Shown piece after piece: positions 9,232 through 18,457 of a DNA stretch of 64,000 bases. The notes under the pieces were generated by a model. That model did not search any database, was not told where the DNA came from, and saw nothing but the letters and a program-made list of their open reading frames with translations. Source of the stretch: JAPOUP01 sp965201085 (lineage in GTDB: Bacteria; Pseudomonadota; Alphaproteobacteria; Rhodobacterales; Rhodobacteraceae); the NCBI GenBank assembly GCA_965201085.1, contig CBDAVS010000029.1, forward strand, positions 1 through 64,000, read 5' to 3'. Positions within the stretch are counted from its first letter, which is position 1; each line of letters opens with the position of its first letter. Position numbers and translations under genes: made by a program.

Positions 9232-10185
9232 TCAGGCCCGACGCCTGCGTCGCCCTTCGCGACCTGCGCTCAAGCTCGCCACCGATGCCTCCGGAAACGG
9301 CGTACCGACGTTCACGGCATCCAGGACACGGGAGAACTTGATCCATTTCCCACCATTGGTATCATGGTTCATCAGGAAATTGGCCGCATGGATCGCTTCC
9401 ATCTCGACGGGTCGCACCGGATTCATGATCGCGCTTGTCATACCGGCGGCGATGGCCATCGGGAGGAAGGCGGAGTTGATTCCATGGCGGTGTGGAAGAC
9501 CGAAAGAAATGTTGGAAGCACCGCAGGTCGTGTTTACACCTAGCTCCTCCCGCAATCTGCGCACCAGTGAAAACACCTGACGACCCGCAGTTGCCATGGC
9601 ACCTACCGGCATCACCAGCGGGTCGACGACAATATCGTGGGCGGGTATCCGGAAATCGGCTGCGCGTTCCACGATCTTCCTCGCGACCTCAAACCTGACA
9701 TCCGGATCCTCGCTTATGCCGGTGTCGTCATTCGATATCGCGACCACCGGCACATTGTGTTTTTTCACGAGCGGAAGAATGGATTCCAGACGCTCCTCCT
9801 CCCCTGTAACTGAATTCAGCAAAGGACGTCCCTGGGCGGCTTCGAGCCCGACCTCGAGCGCACCGGGAACGGAACTGTCTATGCATAACGGCACGTCGAC
9901 GGACTTCTGGACCAATTCAACCATCTTCCGCATAAGCGGGGGCTCGGTTTCGTTGGGATTTGGATTGGAGTTGTATACGACGCCCGCGTTCACATCCAGC
10001 ACCATGGCTCCGCAGGCGACCTGCTCGACCGCGTCTTTCTCGACCGTCGAGAAATCTCCGGCCTCAAGTTGCGCGGCGAGCACCTTGCGACCGGTTGGAT
10101 TTATCCTTTCGCCGATGACGCAGAACGGTTCGTCAAATCCGATGGCAACGGATCTTGTGCGGGATTCGACGAGTGTACGGGTCAT
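9232..10185 (-). CDS. methyltetrahydrofolate:corrinoid methyltransferase-like protein
   Basis: About 317 residues with a pterin-binding TIM-barrel pattern: FCVIGERINPTGRKVL at the start, DVNAGVVYNSNPNPNET, PLCIDSSVPGALEVGLEAAQG, NSVTGEEERLESILPLVKKH and CGASNISFGLPHRHGINSAF. These are the signature segments of AcsE/MtgC-type methyl-THF methyltransferases, which move a methyl group between a corrinoid protein and tetrahydrofolate. The start at 10185 is chosen because AAAGG precedes it; longer starts give no family match. It lies 16 bp after the MetF-like gene in one operon. A corrinoid protein and a substrate methyltransferase, the usual partners, are not present; the operon ends about 200 bp before ISNCY copy 2. 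Confidence 0.83.
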   Translation of the reverse strand: MTRTLVESRTRSVAIGFDEPFCVIGERINPTGRKVLAAQLEAGDFSTVEKDAVEQVACGAMVLDVNAGVVYNSNPNPNETEPPLMRKMVELVQKSVDVPLCIDSSVPGALEVGLEAAQGRPLLNSVTGEEERLESILPLVKKHNVPVVAISNDDTGISEDPDVRFEVARKIVERAADFRIPAHDIVVDPLVMPVGAMATAGRQVFSLVRRLREELGVNTTCGASNISFGLPHRHGINSAFLPMAIAAGMTSAIMNPVRPVEMEAIHAANFLMNHDTNGGKWIKFSRVLDAVNVGTPFPEASVASLSAGREGRRRRRA

Positions 10186-10201
10186 GTAGGCGACCTTTCG
10201 T

Positions 10202-11128
10202 TCATGCTGCGTTCGTCGGACCGTCGGCTGTTCCACCATGTTCGGTGGCCCATCCGGCGCATCTATCTATGCCACCAAGTGGGAACAAGTGAACCCGTTC
10301 AATTCCAAAATCGGGGTTCGCGGCCTTGTGGAGAGCGAGTTTCGTGACCAGTTCTGTCGGTTCGTATGGCAGCACCAGCTTGGTTATATCCATCGCGCGC
10401 CGTTTCAGAACCCTTAAGGACTTTCCGACACCGCAGGCGATGGCGAACTTAATGAGCGTCTGAAGTTTCGCCGGTCCCGCCACGCCAATGTGAATCGGGA
10501 GACGGATGCCTTCATGAGCAAGTCGATCGGCCCAGGCGATAATGGGCTTGGCCTCGAACGCGAATTGCGTGACCAGCGCAACGCGTGCGTCCGTGCGTTC
10601 CGAAAATGATTGTTTCCAGCGCAGTGCGTCCATGACGTTGCGGTCGGAGCCATCCGGATCGATGTCTTTGTTGCCTTCCGGATGGCCCGCGACATGCAGG
10701 CGGCTGAATCCGCCGCTGTCGAACACGCCCGATTCGATGAGTTGCATGGATGAATGGAAATCACCCGCTGGATCTGTCACGCCACCCGCAAGCAGCAGCG
10801 CCTGATCGATGCCGGCCTCGCCTCGGTAACGGGCGACCCACTCCCGCAGCGTTCGTGTCCCCGGAATGAGTCGCGCCGGGAAATGCGGCATGACGGTGAA
10901 GCCATCTTTCGCAAGACGCTTGGCGGTCGTTACCATATCCTCGATGGGCGTGCCCTCGATATGGGCGATGTAGACTCGTGTCCCTTTCGGCAGAAGAGAG
11001 CGAAAATCATCTATTTTTTCCGCTGTCCGCGGCATGACTTCGATTGAATAGCCTTTCAGGAACGAACAAAGCGGGGCCGCCGGCGCGACGGTGAGGTCGG
11101 AAATACGGCAACGTTTCAGAAGCGTCAT
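10202..11128 (-). CDS. methylenetetrahydrofolate reductase-like protein
   Basis: About 308 residues of the MetF fold. Visible family features are the opening ...GYSIEVMPRTAEKIDDF with its conserved Glu, VYIAHIEGTPIEDMV, the TVMPHFPARLI segment, LLLAGGVTDPAGDFHSS (FAD contact region) and RLHVAGHPEGNKDI. It is expected to interconvert 5,10-methylene-THF and 5-methyl-THF. The start at 11128 has GGAGG five bases upstream. Position between the small PF13769-type gene and the methyltransferase suggests it works in the oxidative direction, feeding methyl groups from demethylation into C1 oxidation. This makes it distinct from a biosynthetic MetF. DmdA elsewhere in the window is a possible supplier of methyl-THF. 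Confidence 0.82.
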   Translation of the reverse strand: MTLLKRCRISDLTVAPAAPLCSFLKGYSIEVMPRTAEKIDDFRSLLPKGTRVYIAHIEGTPIEDMVTTAKRLAKDGFTVMPHFPARLIPGTRTLREWVARYRGEAGIDQALLLAGGVTDPAGDFHSSMQLIESGVFDSGGFSRLHVAGHPEGNKDIDPDGSDRNVMDALRWKQSFSERTDARVALVTQFAFEAKPIIAWADRLAHEGIRLPIHIGVAGPAKLQTLIKFAIACGVGKSLRVLKRRAMDITKLVLPYEPTELVTKLALHKAANPDFGIERVHLFPLGGIDRCAGWATEHGGTADGPTNAA

Positions 11129-11154
11129 TGCGACCTCCATTGCGCTTCGGCGTT

Positions 11155-11451
11155 TCAGGCCCAGCCATCGTTTTCAATGAGCGTCTTCAGGCGTTCTGGC
11201 CCGTATTCCGCATCGATCCGGCCGGCCTCCGCCCGAGCGATCTCTTCCCGAACACCGTCGATGGTATAGGAAGCCCCTTTACAAAAGCCATCGATGTAGT
11301 CGTCTGTGTCGGTCGCACCCGTTCTCATGGCAGCGCGGTCGATCGCCTGCTCGAATCTCTCTGGTAGGAGGGCTTTGGCGCTGCGACGGCCTTTTCCCAC
11401 GATCACCTGGGCAGGCATGTCGCGCCAGTAGACGACGGTGACTTCAGGCAT
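11155..11451 (-). CDS. small conserved protein, virulence factor (PF13769-type)
   Basis: A 98-residue protein starting MPEVTVVYWRDMPAQVIVGKGRRSAKALLPERFEQAIDRAA and containing TDDYIDGFCKGASYTI. In alphaproteobacteria proteins with this opening are annotated as the 'virulence factor' family of unknown role and regularly sit beside MetF-like and corrinoid methyltransferase genes. The start at 11451 has AAAGGA upstream; the much longer upstream open frame has no family match. First gene of the C1 operon. No catalytic motif can be recognised. Confidence 0.7.
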   Translation of the reverse strand: MPEVTVVYWRDMPAQVIVGKGRRSAKALLPERFEQAIDRAAMRTGATDTDDYIDGFCKGASYTIDGVREEIARAEAGRIDAEYGPERLKTLIENDGWA

Positions 11452-11869
11452 CGACGATCCTTTCCGCTTTCGGTGCGCTTCTACGCGTCGGGATGCAACC
11501 GTCAACGTTGGTTTTCGACACCTTTGGAACGTGATGCGACGGTTGTCGTCCCCTATCGCTCCCTGGCGGTGATCGGTCCTTGGCGACATCGTGATCGCTC
11601 ACTCCGTTCGGACGGGCTTAGGTGCCGATGGATTTACCGTTCCGAAGGAAACGTCAGAAGATCCTCCGTTCGTTTCGATTTGACCTGAATCCAGCACGGG
11701 CAAATCGGAACCTGTTTTCGGTTGAACCCAAGTACCTGAGGGCAACGGGATCGTTTGATTTGTCAGGATTGGAAACCTCCGAAAGCGGATCAACTGAACT
11801 TTTTGGCCCGGTTCCCAAGGTTTCACTTGCGCGAGAGCCGATCGCTTTCCTATCGTTGAGATCGACAAT
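11452..11869. other. intergenic between divergent units, no recognised gene
   Basis: Holds the promoters of the C1 operon (minus) and ppx/gppA (plus). Short open frames on both strands show no family words. No clear palindrome or riboswitch was recognised. Confidence 0.4.
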
Positions 11870-12994
11870 GTGTCAGGAGCGGTTAGGTCTGTGACCAAGC
11901 AATTTCCAGCAAAATTCCCGGTTTCCGTAGAACGGTTCGCGACAAGGCCTCCAGATCCGATGGAGACCTATGCCGCTCTGGACCTCGGCACCAACAGTTG
12001 CCGACTGTTGATCGCCCAGCCAAAGGGTAGCCAGTTTCATGTAATCGACAGTTTCTCGAAATCCGTACAGCTGGGATATCGTCTGGAACGGATGAGATAT
12101 CTCAGCCACAGATCGATGGGGCGGGCCGTTCAGGCCCTTCGTATCTGCGGGGATAAACTCAAGCGACACAATGTAAGGCGTATGAGGCTCGTCGCGACGG
12201 AGGCCTGCCGCAGAGCCGCCAACGGGCAGGCTTTCCTGAATTTCGTCCAGCGTGAGACCGGTCTTCGCCTTGAAATTATAGACCCGCAGGAGGAAGCAAG
12301 ACTTGCGGTCGTGGCCTGCGCACCGTTGGTGAGCACCAGAACCGAACGGCTTCTCGTGATGGATATCGGGGGCGGGTCAACCGAGCTGGTCTGGATTGAT
12401 CTTTCCCGGGTTCCACCCTTCGATCGTCCACGGGCGATCATGCGGCTCTACAGAGGGTTCAATCCCGCTGACAGCCCATTCCCACATGCCCGGGTCGTTG
12501 ACTGGAAATCAATCCGGCTCGGCGTGGCGACCTTGTGTGACAAATTCAGTGACGTGGAGGACGACGCGGGGAAATTCGCGCTTATGAGCTGTTATTTCGA
12601 GGAAAGACTTGCCGATTTCGCTCCACATGAAAATGCCGGAGAGCAAAAGGGGCTTCAGATCATCGGTACTTCCGGAACCGTGACAACGGTCGCCGCCAGC
12701 CATCTTGGTCTCAGGCGATATGACCGGAACAAAATTGACGGGCTGCGCATGACATCGGACCAGATCGATACCGTGATCCGTGATTATCTCAGGCTTGGGC
12801 CCGAAGGCCGTCGGCTCGACCCGCGTATCGGGAGGAGTCGTCACGCGCTTATAATGTCGGGTGCCGCGATACTGCAGGCGCTGCTAAGGGTCTGGCCAGA
12901 CAATCTGATTTCGGTGGCGGATCGTGGTTTGCGGGAGGGATTGTTGTATGCGCAGATGTATGCTGACGGAGTTCTCGAAGACGGCCCGTATTGA
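11870..12994 (+). CDS. Ppx/GppA-family exopolyphosphatase
   Basis: The ASKHA-fold phosphatase motifs are clear: YAALDLGTNSCRLLIA (phosphate-1 loop) near residue 35, LVATEACRRAANG, and LVMDIGGGSTELVWID (phosphate-2 loop) near residue 163, followed by the IGTSGTVTTVAA segment. The HD-like C-terminal domain of long Ppx proteins is absent, as in short alphaproteobacterial members of about 340-370 residues. It hydrolyses polyphosphate or pppGpp. The first 30 residues are poorly conserved, so the true start may be the Met at 11960 (METYAALDLG). It is followed by rlmE on the same strand, a common pairing in this class. Confidence 0.85.
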   Translation: MSGAVRSVTKQFPAKFPVSVERFATRPPDPMETYAALDLGTNSCRLLIAQPKGSQFHVIDSFSKSVQLGYRLERMRYLSHRSMGRAVQALRICGDKLKRHNVRRMRLVATEACRRAANGQAFLNFVQRETGLRLEIIDPQEEARLAVVACAPLVSTRTERLLVMDIGGGSTELVWIDLSRVPPFDRPRAIMRLYRGFNPADSPFPHARVVDWKSIRLGVATLCDKFSDVEDDAGKFALMSCYFEERLADFAPHENAGEQKGLQIIGTSGTVTTVAASHLGLRRYDRNKIDGLRMTSDQIDTVIRDYLRLGPEGRRLDPRIGRSRHALIMSGAAILQALLRVWPDNLISVADRGLREGLLYAQMYADGVLEDGPY

Positions 12995-13198
12995 ATGAAG
13001 CTTTCCATCGGAAACGATGCTGCATTCATGCGGTTTCCTTGATGTGACGCTTCGCAGGCGTTGCGCTACCTCCCTATCGCGTTACGGTAGGAATCGATTT
13101 TTGCTGGAGCTTCCGCACCTGACTCAAGCCAGGCGACCCACGCTTTCGGGCGGGCAATGCCGGACCTCGGGCGCGGGATTCCGATCCGGACGATAGAT

Positions 13199-13906
13199 AT
13201 GGTCAAAAAAACCAGTGGCAGCGGTCAGCGGGAGATCCGCGTTAGAGTGAAAACCGCAAAGGGACGGCGCACGGCCTCGACGAGATGGCTGGAGCGTCAG
13301 CTCAATGACCCCTATGTGAAGCGAGCGAAGTCCGAAGGCTACAGAGGGCGGGCTGCGTATAAGCTTCTGGAACTCGATGATAGATACAGATTTCTGCGAC
13401 CTGGATCCTCGGTAGTTGATCTGGGTTGCGCACCGGGTGGATGGTGCCAGGTGGCGGCGAGCAGGGTGAACGCGACGGGTGCGAAGCTTGATAGGGCGGT
13501 TGGCAGGGTCATTGGTGTCGATATTCGGGCGGTTGAGGCAATTCCGGGCGTTGAGATCCATCAACTCGATTTCCTCTCCCCGGAGACCGATCTGCGAATC
13601 ATGGACTGGCTCGGTGGCCGGGCGAATGTTGTGATGTCGGATATGGCGTCGGCGGCGTCCGGCCACAAACGCACGGATCACCTTCGGATTGTCGCCTTAT
13701 GCGAGGCCGCCGCCGAGTTCGCCTTCATGGCGCTTGATGAGGGAGGTGTATTCGTAGCAAAGGTTCTGGCGGGTGGCGCCGAGGGTGAGTTGCAAAATAC
13801 GCTCAAGCGATGCTTCAGACAGGTGGTTAACGCCAAACCGCCGGCATCGCGCACCGACAGTTCGGAGCGATATGTAGTTGCGACGGGATTTCGGGGGCAG
13901 GGTTAG
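13199..13906 (+). CDS. rlmE: 23S rRNA (uridine-2552 2'-O) methyltransferase
   Basis: FtsJ/RrmJ family, about 235 residues. The motif RWLERQLNDPYVKRAKSEGYRGRAAYKLLELDDRY contains the first catalytic Lys; VVDLGCAPGGWCQVA is the SAM site; VVMSDMASAASGHK holds the catalytic Asp; FVAKVLAGG the second Lys and RTDSSERYVVATGF the Glu, giving the K-D-K-E tetrad. The Met at 13199 (MVKKTSGSGQRE) matches the usual start; the upstream Met at 13157 adds a tail without similarity. The enzyme modifies the A-loop of the large subunit. It converges with recD2. Confidence 0.92.
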   Translation: MVKKTSGSGQREIRVRVKTAKGRRTASTRWLERQLNDPYVKRAKSEGYRGRAAYKLLELDDRYRFLRPGSSVVDLGCAPGGWCQVAASRVNATGAKLDRAVGRVIGVDIRAVEAIPGVEIHQLDFLSPETDLRIMDWLGGRANVVMSDMASAASGHKRTDHLRIVALCEAAAEFAFMALDEGGVFVAKVLAGGAEGELQNTLKRCFRQVVNAKPPASRTDSSERYVVATGFRGQG

Positions 13907-13916
13907 ACAGCAATCG

Positions 13917-13948
13917 ACCCTGACTGGCGTCGGGTTCCCGCTCAGGGT
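13917..13948. terminator. possible shared terminator between rlmE and recD2
   Basis: ACCCTGA (13917-13923) and TCAGGGT (13942-13948) form a perfect inverted repeat with an 18-nt loop exactly between two converging genes. There is no T-run on either side, so rho-independent function is uncertain. The right arm overlaps the recD2 stop codon. Confidence 0.4.
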
Positions 13949-16164
13949 GTTCGATGGAGAAGGTTATTTCGCCGCATGGTAAGGTCCGACAGCCATTCAT
14001 TCAGCTTTGACCAGCGTCTACGCCCGGAAACGTTCCCTGTCGCGACCGCCACGGCTTTCTTCTGTCCGACCAGGACGACAAGCCTTCTGCCGCGCGTGAC
14101 CGCTGTATAGAACAGGTTACGCTGCAGCATGGCGTAATGCTGCGTCATTACGGGAATCACCACCGCCGGAAATTCCGATCCCTGGCTTTTGTGAACGGTG
14201 ATCGCGTAGGCGGGCACCAGCGTATCCAACTCGCTGAATGCGAAGCCGACCGACTGCCCGCCGAAGCTTGCGATCAACTCACTTTCCTCGACATCGACCG
14301 ATTCCACCATGCCGATATCGCCGTTATAGACATCCTTGTCGTAGTCGTTCTGGATCTGCATCACCTTATCACCCTTCGCAAACGTCCATCCGAAACGCTC
14401 GACCCTGTCGTTGATGACCGGGTTGAGCGAGGCCTGGAGTTCGATATTCAGGGAAAGTGCACCGACCCCGCCGCGGTTCATCGGGCATAGAACCTGAATG
14501 TCCTTGACCGGATCAAGTTCGAAGCGACGCGGTATCCTGTGTCGGACAAGTTCGATGATTCGGGGCACCGCCTGCTCGGGACCATCCGCAGGAACGAAGT
14601 AGAAATCGGTTTCACCATTGGGTGCGGTCAGGTCCGGAAGCAGGCCTTGGTTGATCCGATGGGCGTTGATGATGATCTGGCTTCGCGCCGCCTGACGGAA
14701 AACCTCCGTCAACGTATACACCGCCACCGCGTTCGATCCGATGATATCGGCGAGGACCTGTCCCGGACCAACGGAGGGAAGCTGATCGATATCACCGACC
14801 AAAAGCAGCGCCGAGCGGTTGGGTACGGCCTTGAGCACGGAATTCATCAGGGACACGTCCACCATCGAGCTTTCGTCGACAACAAGCAGGTCACATGCCA
14901 GAGGATTTTCCTCATTTTTCTTGAAACCGAAGGATTGAGGGTCGAATTCCAGAAGTCGATGGATGGTCTTCGCCTCCCGTCCGGTCGTTTCCGCCATCTG
15001 CTTCGCGGCTCGCCCGGTGGGTGCACAAAGCAGAATCTTCACGGCTTTCGCATCCAGTATGCGCAGGATCGAGTTGACGATGGTTGTTTTACCGACGCCG
15101 GGTCCTCCGGTGATGACCAGTATCTTGGAGCGCAGTGCCAGTTCGATCGCCTCTTTCTGGCTTTCCGCCAGTCGCAGGCCGACCTTTCTCTCGATCCAGG
15201 GTAGCGCCTGCCCGGGGTCGATCGCCTGCCAGGGCAGGGAGGAATCGGCGATACGATTCAAATGCTCCGCTATTCCCCGTTCCGCAGCGTGAAGTCGGGT
15301 CAGAAACAGGCATTCGGTCCCGTCTATCCGGTCGATCATGACCGTTCCTTCAATGCGTTCAAGGTGGATCGCCTGTTCGATGAGGGTGACGGGAACCTGC
15401 AGGAGCCTCTCAGCCAGCCCGATCAATTCGGTGCATGGCAATCCACAATGGCCGTTACCTACCGCCTCGTTCAGGGCGAAGGATATTCCGGCCCGGATTC
15501 GGACCATCGCTGTCCTTTCGATACCGAGCTTTACAGCGATGTGATCGGCGGTTCTGAAACCGATTCCCGTTATGTCCCTGGCCAGACGATAGGGATTCTC
15601 GCTCATGATCTGAACGGAATCGACCCCGTATGTCCTGAAAATCCTTACAGCCCTTGCGGTTCCGACACCGTGCTGATGGAGAAAAACCATTATCTCCCTG
15701 ATGGTCTTCTGATCCGTCCAGCCATCCGTGATTTTCGACGCGCGTATTGGGCCAATTCCGTCGATTTCGCGCAGTCGTTCCGGGAGGGATTCGATAATGT
15801 CAAAAACCTCGACGCCGAAATGTCGCACAAGCCTCTTGGCGTAGACGGGCCCTATTCCGCGGATCATTCCCGAGCCGAGGTATTTCTCGATCCCCGAAGT
15901 CGTTTCGGGAGACGATGTTTTCAGAAATTTCGCACGGAACTGAAGTCCGTATTTATGGTCATTGATCCAGATTCCGGTTGCCGTGATCCCTTCACCCGCT
16001 GAAATCATCGGCGCATTGCAGACTACGGTTACCAATTCGCGATGGCCACGGGCTTTGACACGCAGCACGCTGAAGCCGTTATCTTCGTTGTGATAGGTTA
16101 CGCGCTCGACCTGACCGGTGAGTATTTCGTTGGCGCCGCTTTCGAGTCCGGGTAGCGGAGCCAT
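13942..16164 (-). CDS. recD2: RecD2-type SF1B DNA helicase
   Basis: 740 residues, the normal size for RecD2. An N-terminal OB domain (TGQVERVTYHNEDNGFSVLRVKARG) is followed by helix-hairpin-helix repeats (GIGPVYAKRLVRHFG, IDGIGPIRASKI, ITGIGFRTADHIA). The helicase core then shows Walker A GGPGVGKTTIV, Walker B LLVVDESSMVD, VGDIDQLPSVGPG (motif III) and VHKSQGSEFPAV plus FYTAVTRGRRLVVLVG (motifs V and VI). It unwinds 5'-to-3' and works outside RecBCD. The start gives MAPLPGLESGANEILTG, consistent with family members. No neighbour suggests a special role. Confidence 0.93.
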   Translation of the reverse strand: MAPLPGLESGANEILTGQVERVTYHNEDNGFSVLRVKARGHRELVTVVCNAPMISAGEGITATGIWINDHKYGLQFRAKFLKTSSPETTSGIEKYLGSGMIRGIGPVYAKRLVRHFGVEVFDIIESLPERLREIDGIGPIRASKITDGWTDQKTIREIMVFLHQHGVGTARAVRIFRTYGVDSVQIMSENPYRLARDITGIGFRTADHIAVKLGIERTAMVRIRAGISFALNEAVGNGHCGLPCTELIGLAERLLQVPVTLIEQAIHLERIEGTVMIDRIDGTECLFLTRLHAAERGIAEHLNRIADSSLPWQAIDPGQALPWIERKVGLRLAESQKEAIELALRSKILVITGGPGVGKTTIVNSILRILDAKAVKILLCAPTGRAAKQMAETTGREAKTIHRLLEFDPQSFGFKKNEENPLACDLLVVDESSMVDVSLMNSVLKAVPNRSALLLVGDIDQLPSVGPGQVLADIIGSNAVAVYTLTEVFRQAARSQIIINAHRINQGLLPDLTAPNGETDFYFVPADGPEQAVPRIIELVRHRIPRRFELDPVKDIQVLCPMNRGGVGALSLNIELQASLNPVINDRVERFGWTFAKGDKVMQIQNDYDKDVYNGDIGMVESVDVEESELIASFGGQSVGFAFSELDTLVPAYAITVHKSQGSEFPAVVIPVMTQHYAMLQRNLFYTAVTRGRRLVVLVGQKKAVAVATGNVSGRRRWSKLNEWLSDLTMRRNNLLHRTP

Positions 16165-17084
16165 CAGCCCATCGCTCCGGGAGGTCGTGTCCTTACCTTC
16201 ATCGCTTAACCGACCTCAATCATGGGTTTCATGGTTCCGCGCTTCAGTTTCCCAGCCGAAGGTGCATGGTAGGTGACCGCGCCATTGGCGACAGGTTCGG
16301 ATCGGATGTTTTCGTATCGCGTTTTGTTTCGCACGACCAGCGCGTGGTTTTGGTTTCATGCAAAAACTGTCGAATTGTTTCGCATCTCGCGATACCGTTT
16401 TCGGTCGGGCCTGTAAGTTCGCGGCGATTTCCGCGCGAAGTGGAAATGGTTCATCACCGCTGAAGTTCCGTCCTCGCGGGTCACGTCACAGATTTGAACG
16501 CCTACGCGGTCTATTCCGTGCACGGACCATCAGGGCCTACCGCATGAATGAGGGCCGGGCGTATCGGTATCAAGGGTGCTAACGCGATCACGGCGATCCA
16601 TATGATCGATTTCCTCAATATTGGACGGAGTTCCGGTCGGTCGGTGAATGGAATGACAGGATCCGGGTTTCCCGGATAGAGGTTTTGTCGGGAATGTGAC
16701 CCCGATGTCGGGCTTCGCGAACAAGCGACGCTTTCCGCTCGCAGCAGAGAACACCGCGAGGTTCCGGGACCGCCGGCATCATTTTCAGAGCGACGAAACG
16801 CATGTCCACCTACTGGCGGGGCTACCGAAAAATCCTATCTTCGGCGGGCTCGAGATCATCAATGTGGGCTTTGTCTCCGGTCAATCGGTAGCCAAGGCTC
16901 GGTAAGACCGTTAAAACAATCCACTGACTATCTCGTTTCCCAGCCTGAGGCCAGGTTCAGCGAATTTACGTTGGAATCGACGGATTTTCTGTATACCGGC
17001 TCTTTAAGCTGTTGTTTTTATTGACTCAGTGTTGCAATCGGGTGGATGTTGTGCTATAATCTCCGATTACGCCGGTTTTCGATA
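16165..17084. other. 920-bp intergenic region, no recognised gene
   Basis: Lower in G+C than the IS remnants, with only short frames and no family words on either strand. It contains the upstream region of recD2. It may be an eroded gene that is no longer recognisable. Confidence 0.4.
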
Positions 17085-18402
17085 CCCCACTTCCAGTCCG
17101 AAGTGCGACACCGGCCCTTTGCGGAGCGTTTCCGCAGCGAGGGGCGGAGCCCATGCGTAGGAACGCCCCGAAAAGGGCCGATTGGTGGCGGATTCCGTCC
17201 CCAGACCACCCGATGCGGCGTCCCGTACGGCGAAAGTCCCGTCGATCCGGAGCGTAATCCCGCTCCCGCGGCGGTGCAGGCCCCCGCGCCTGGCTGGTTT
17301 TCCCCTTTTCCCGTCAGCCGACGGAACGGTCGGCTCAGGGAGGCCGGGCCCGCCGCAGCGCCTCCGCCGGCGTGAGGTAGCCGAGGGACCTGCGCGGACG
17401 CGCGTTCAGGATGTCCCGCACCTCCCTGTCCGTCACCTTGCGCAGGTCCGTGCCCTTCGGGAGATACCGGCGCGGAAGTGCGTTCGTGTGCCCGTTCAGC
17501 CCGCGCTCCCAGGAGTGGTACGGGCGGGCGAAGGAAAAGGCCGCCTCCAGCGCCTCCGCCACCGCCGAACCCCTTTCCGTTATCGGCGGTGACCGTGTGC
17601 ACCGGAGCGCCGGACGACCCGGGCATGTCGACCATCGCTTTCCCGACCACATCCGCTTTCCGGCGGTCAACCCTCCGTGGAAGCGGCTGTTTCGAGGCCC
17701 GGTCCACCAGGGACACCACCGCGCCGCCGTGCGCCTTTCCGATCACCGTGTCCGCCTCCCGGTCACCGGTCCGCTCCTTCGCCTCCACCCCAGCGGGCCG
17801 CCCGGAGATGTCCACCCGGCCGGGGATGTGACCCCGGCCCGAGTGGCGGCCGCCCCGCCGGTCCGGCTTCTTTCCACGCCGCCGGAGGTGTTTCCGGAGC
17901 CCGCCGCCGTTCCCGCTGCCGGCCCGGATGCGGCCGTAGATCCGCCGCCTGCCCGCCATCCCCGGGTCCTCCAGCCGCAGCCGGCCGGAAATCCGTTCAG
18001 GACTTCACCCCTCCCCCAGCCTCTCCGTGACCTTCGCCCAGCGCTCCGGCGTCAGCTTCCCGGGAGCCGGGGAGGCCGCACGCCGCCGCTCTTCCGCCCT
18101 GCGCCGCGCCTGGGCGTGCCGGTAGCCCCGGTCCCCGCTGTTGCGACGTATCTCCCGCGATATCACGGAGGGGCGATGCCCGGGCTGTCGGGCGATCGCT
18201 CCCTGCGAAAGTCCGCTTTTCCCCAGGGCGTATATCCGGCATCTTTCGGGATGGGTCAGGTGGCGGTAGCCGGATGGCATGGCTGTCTCCGGTGCCCAAC
18301 ACACCGGGACTGTCGCCGCTGCCTGGCCGATTCGCAAGATGCTGCGCCGACCCGGGAGAAACCCGCTACGGAAGGTGTTGCACATCAGGGTGGAACAGGG
18401 GG
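17085..18402 (-). mobile_element. IS30-family element, frameshifted (copy 2)
   Basis: Bounded by CCCCACTTCCAGTCC at 17085-17099, continuing into GAAGTGCGACACC, and by GGTGTTGCACATCAGGG at 18374-18390 extending to 18402. The size of about 1.3 kb is near full length. On the minus strand the transposase starts at 18280 (MPSGYRHLTHPERCRIYAL, VISREIRRNSGDRGYRHAQ). It passes through GDREADTVIGKAHGGAVVSLVDR and HTVTADNGKGF (DDE core) and finishes in another frame with HSWERGLNGHTNALPRRYLPKG and VRDILNARPRRSLGYLTPAE. At least two frameshifts make it inactive. Its right boundary is 4 bp from the -35 of the hydrolase promoter. Confidence 0.85.
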
Positions 18403-18406
18403 TGCC

Positions 18407-18436
18407 TTGACATGAACGAAGTGTTCATAAATTATA
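18407..18436 (+). promoter_or_regulatory. putative sigma-70 promoter of the hydrolase operon
   Basis: A perfect TTGACA (18407-18412) is followed after 18 nt by ATTATA (18431-18436). The predicted start of transcription falls inside the second palindrome described next. The -35 begins 4 bp after the IS30 boundary. Confidence 0.5.
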
Positions 18437-18456
18437 CATTGAACATAACGTTCAAT
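18412..18456. promoter_or_regulatory. two IclR-type operator palindromes
   Basis: Palindrome 1 is ATGAAC-gaagt-GTTCAT (18412-18428) and palindrome 2 is ATTGAAC-ataac-GTTCAAT (18438-18456). Both have the same six-base core arms and five-base spacer as the palindrome beside the IclR gene at 25953-25973. They overlap the proposed promoter, so bound regulator could block or recruit polymerase. Assignment to the IclR protein at 25076-25873 is inferred from the shared motif. Confidence 0.7.
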
Positions 18457-18457
18457 A

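Noticed and set aside
14137..15204. Long plus-strand frames opposite recD2
   Set aside because: The minus-strand RecD2 frame has all helicase motifs; the plus frames have none.
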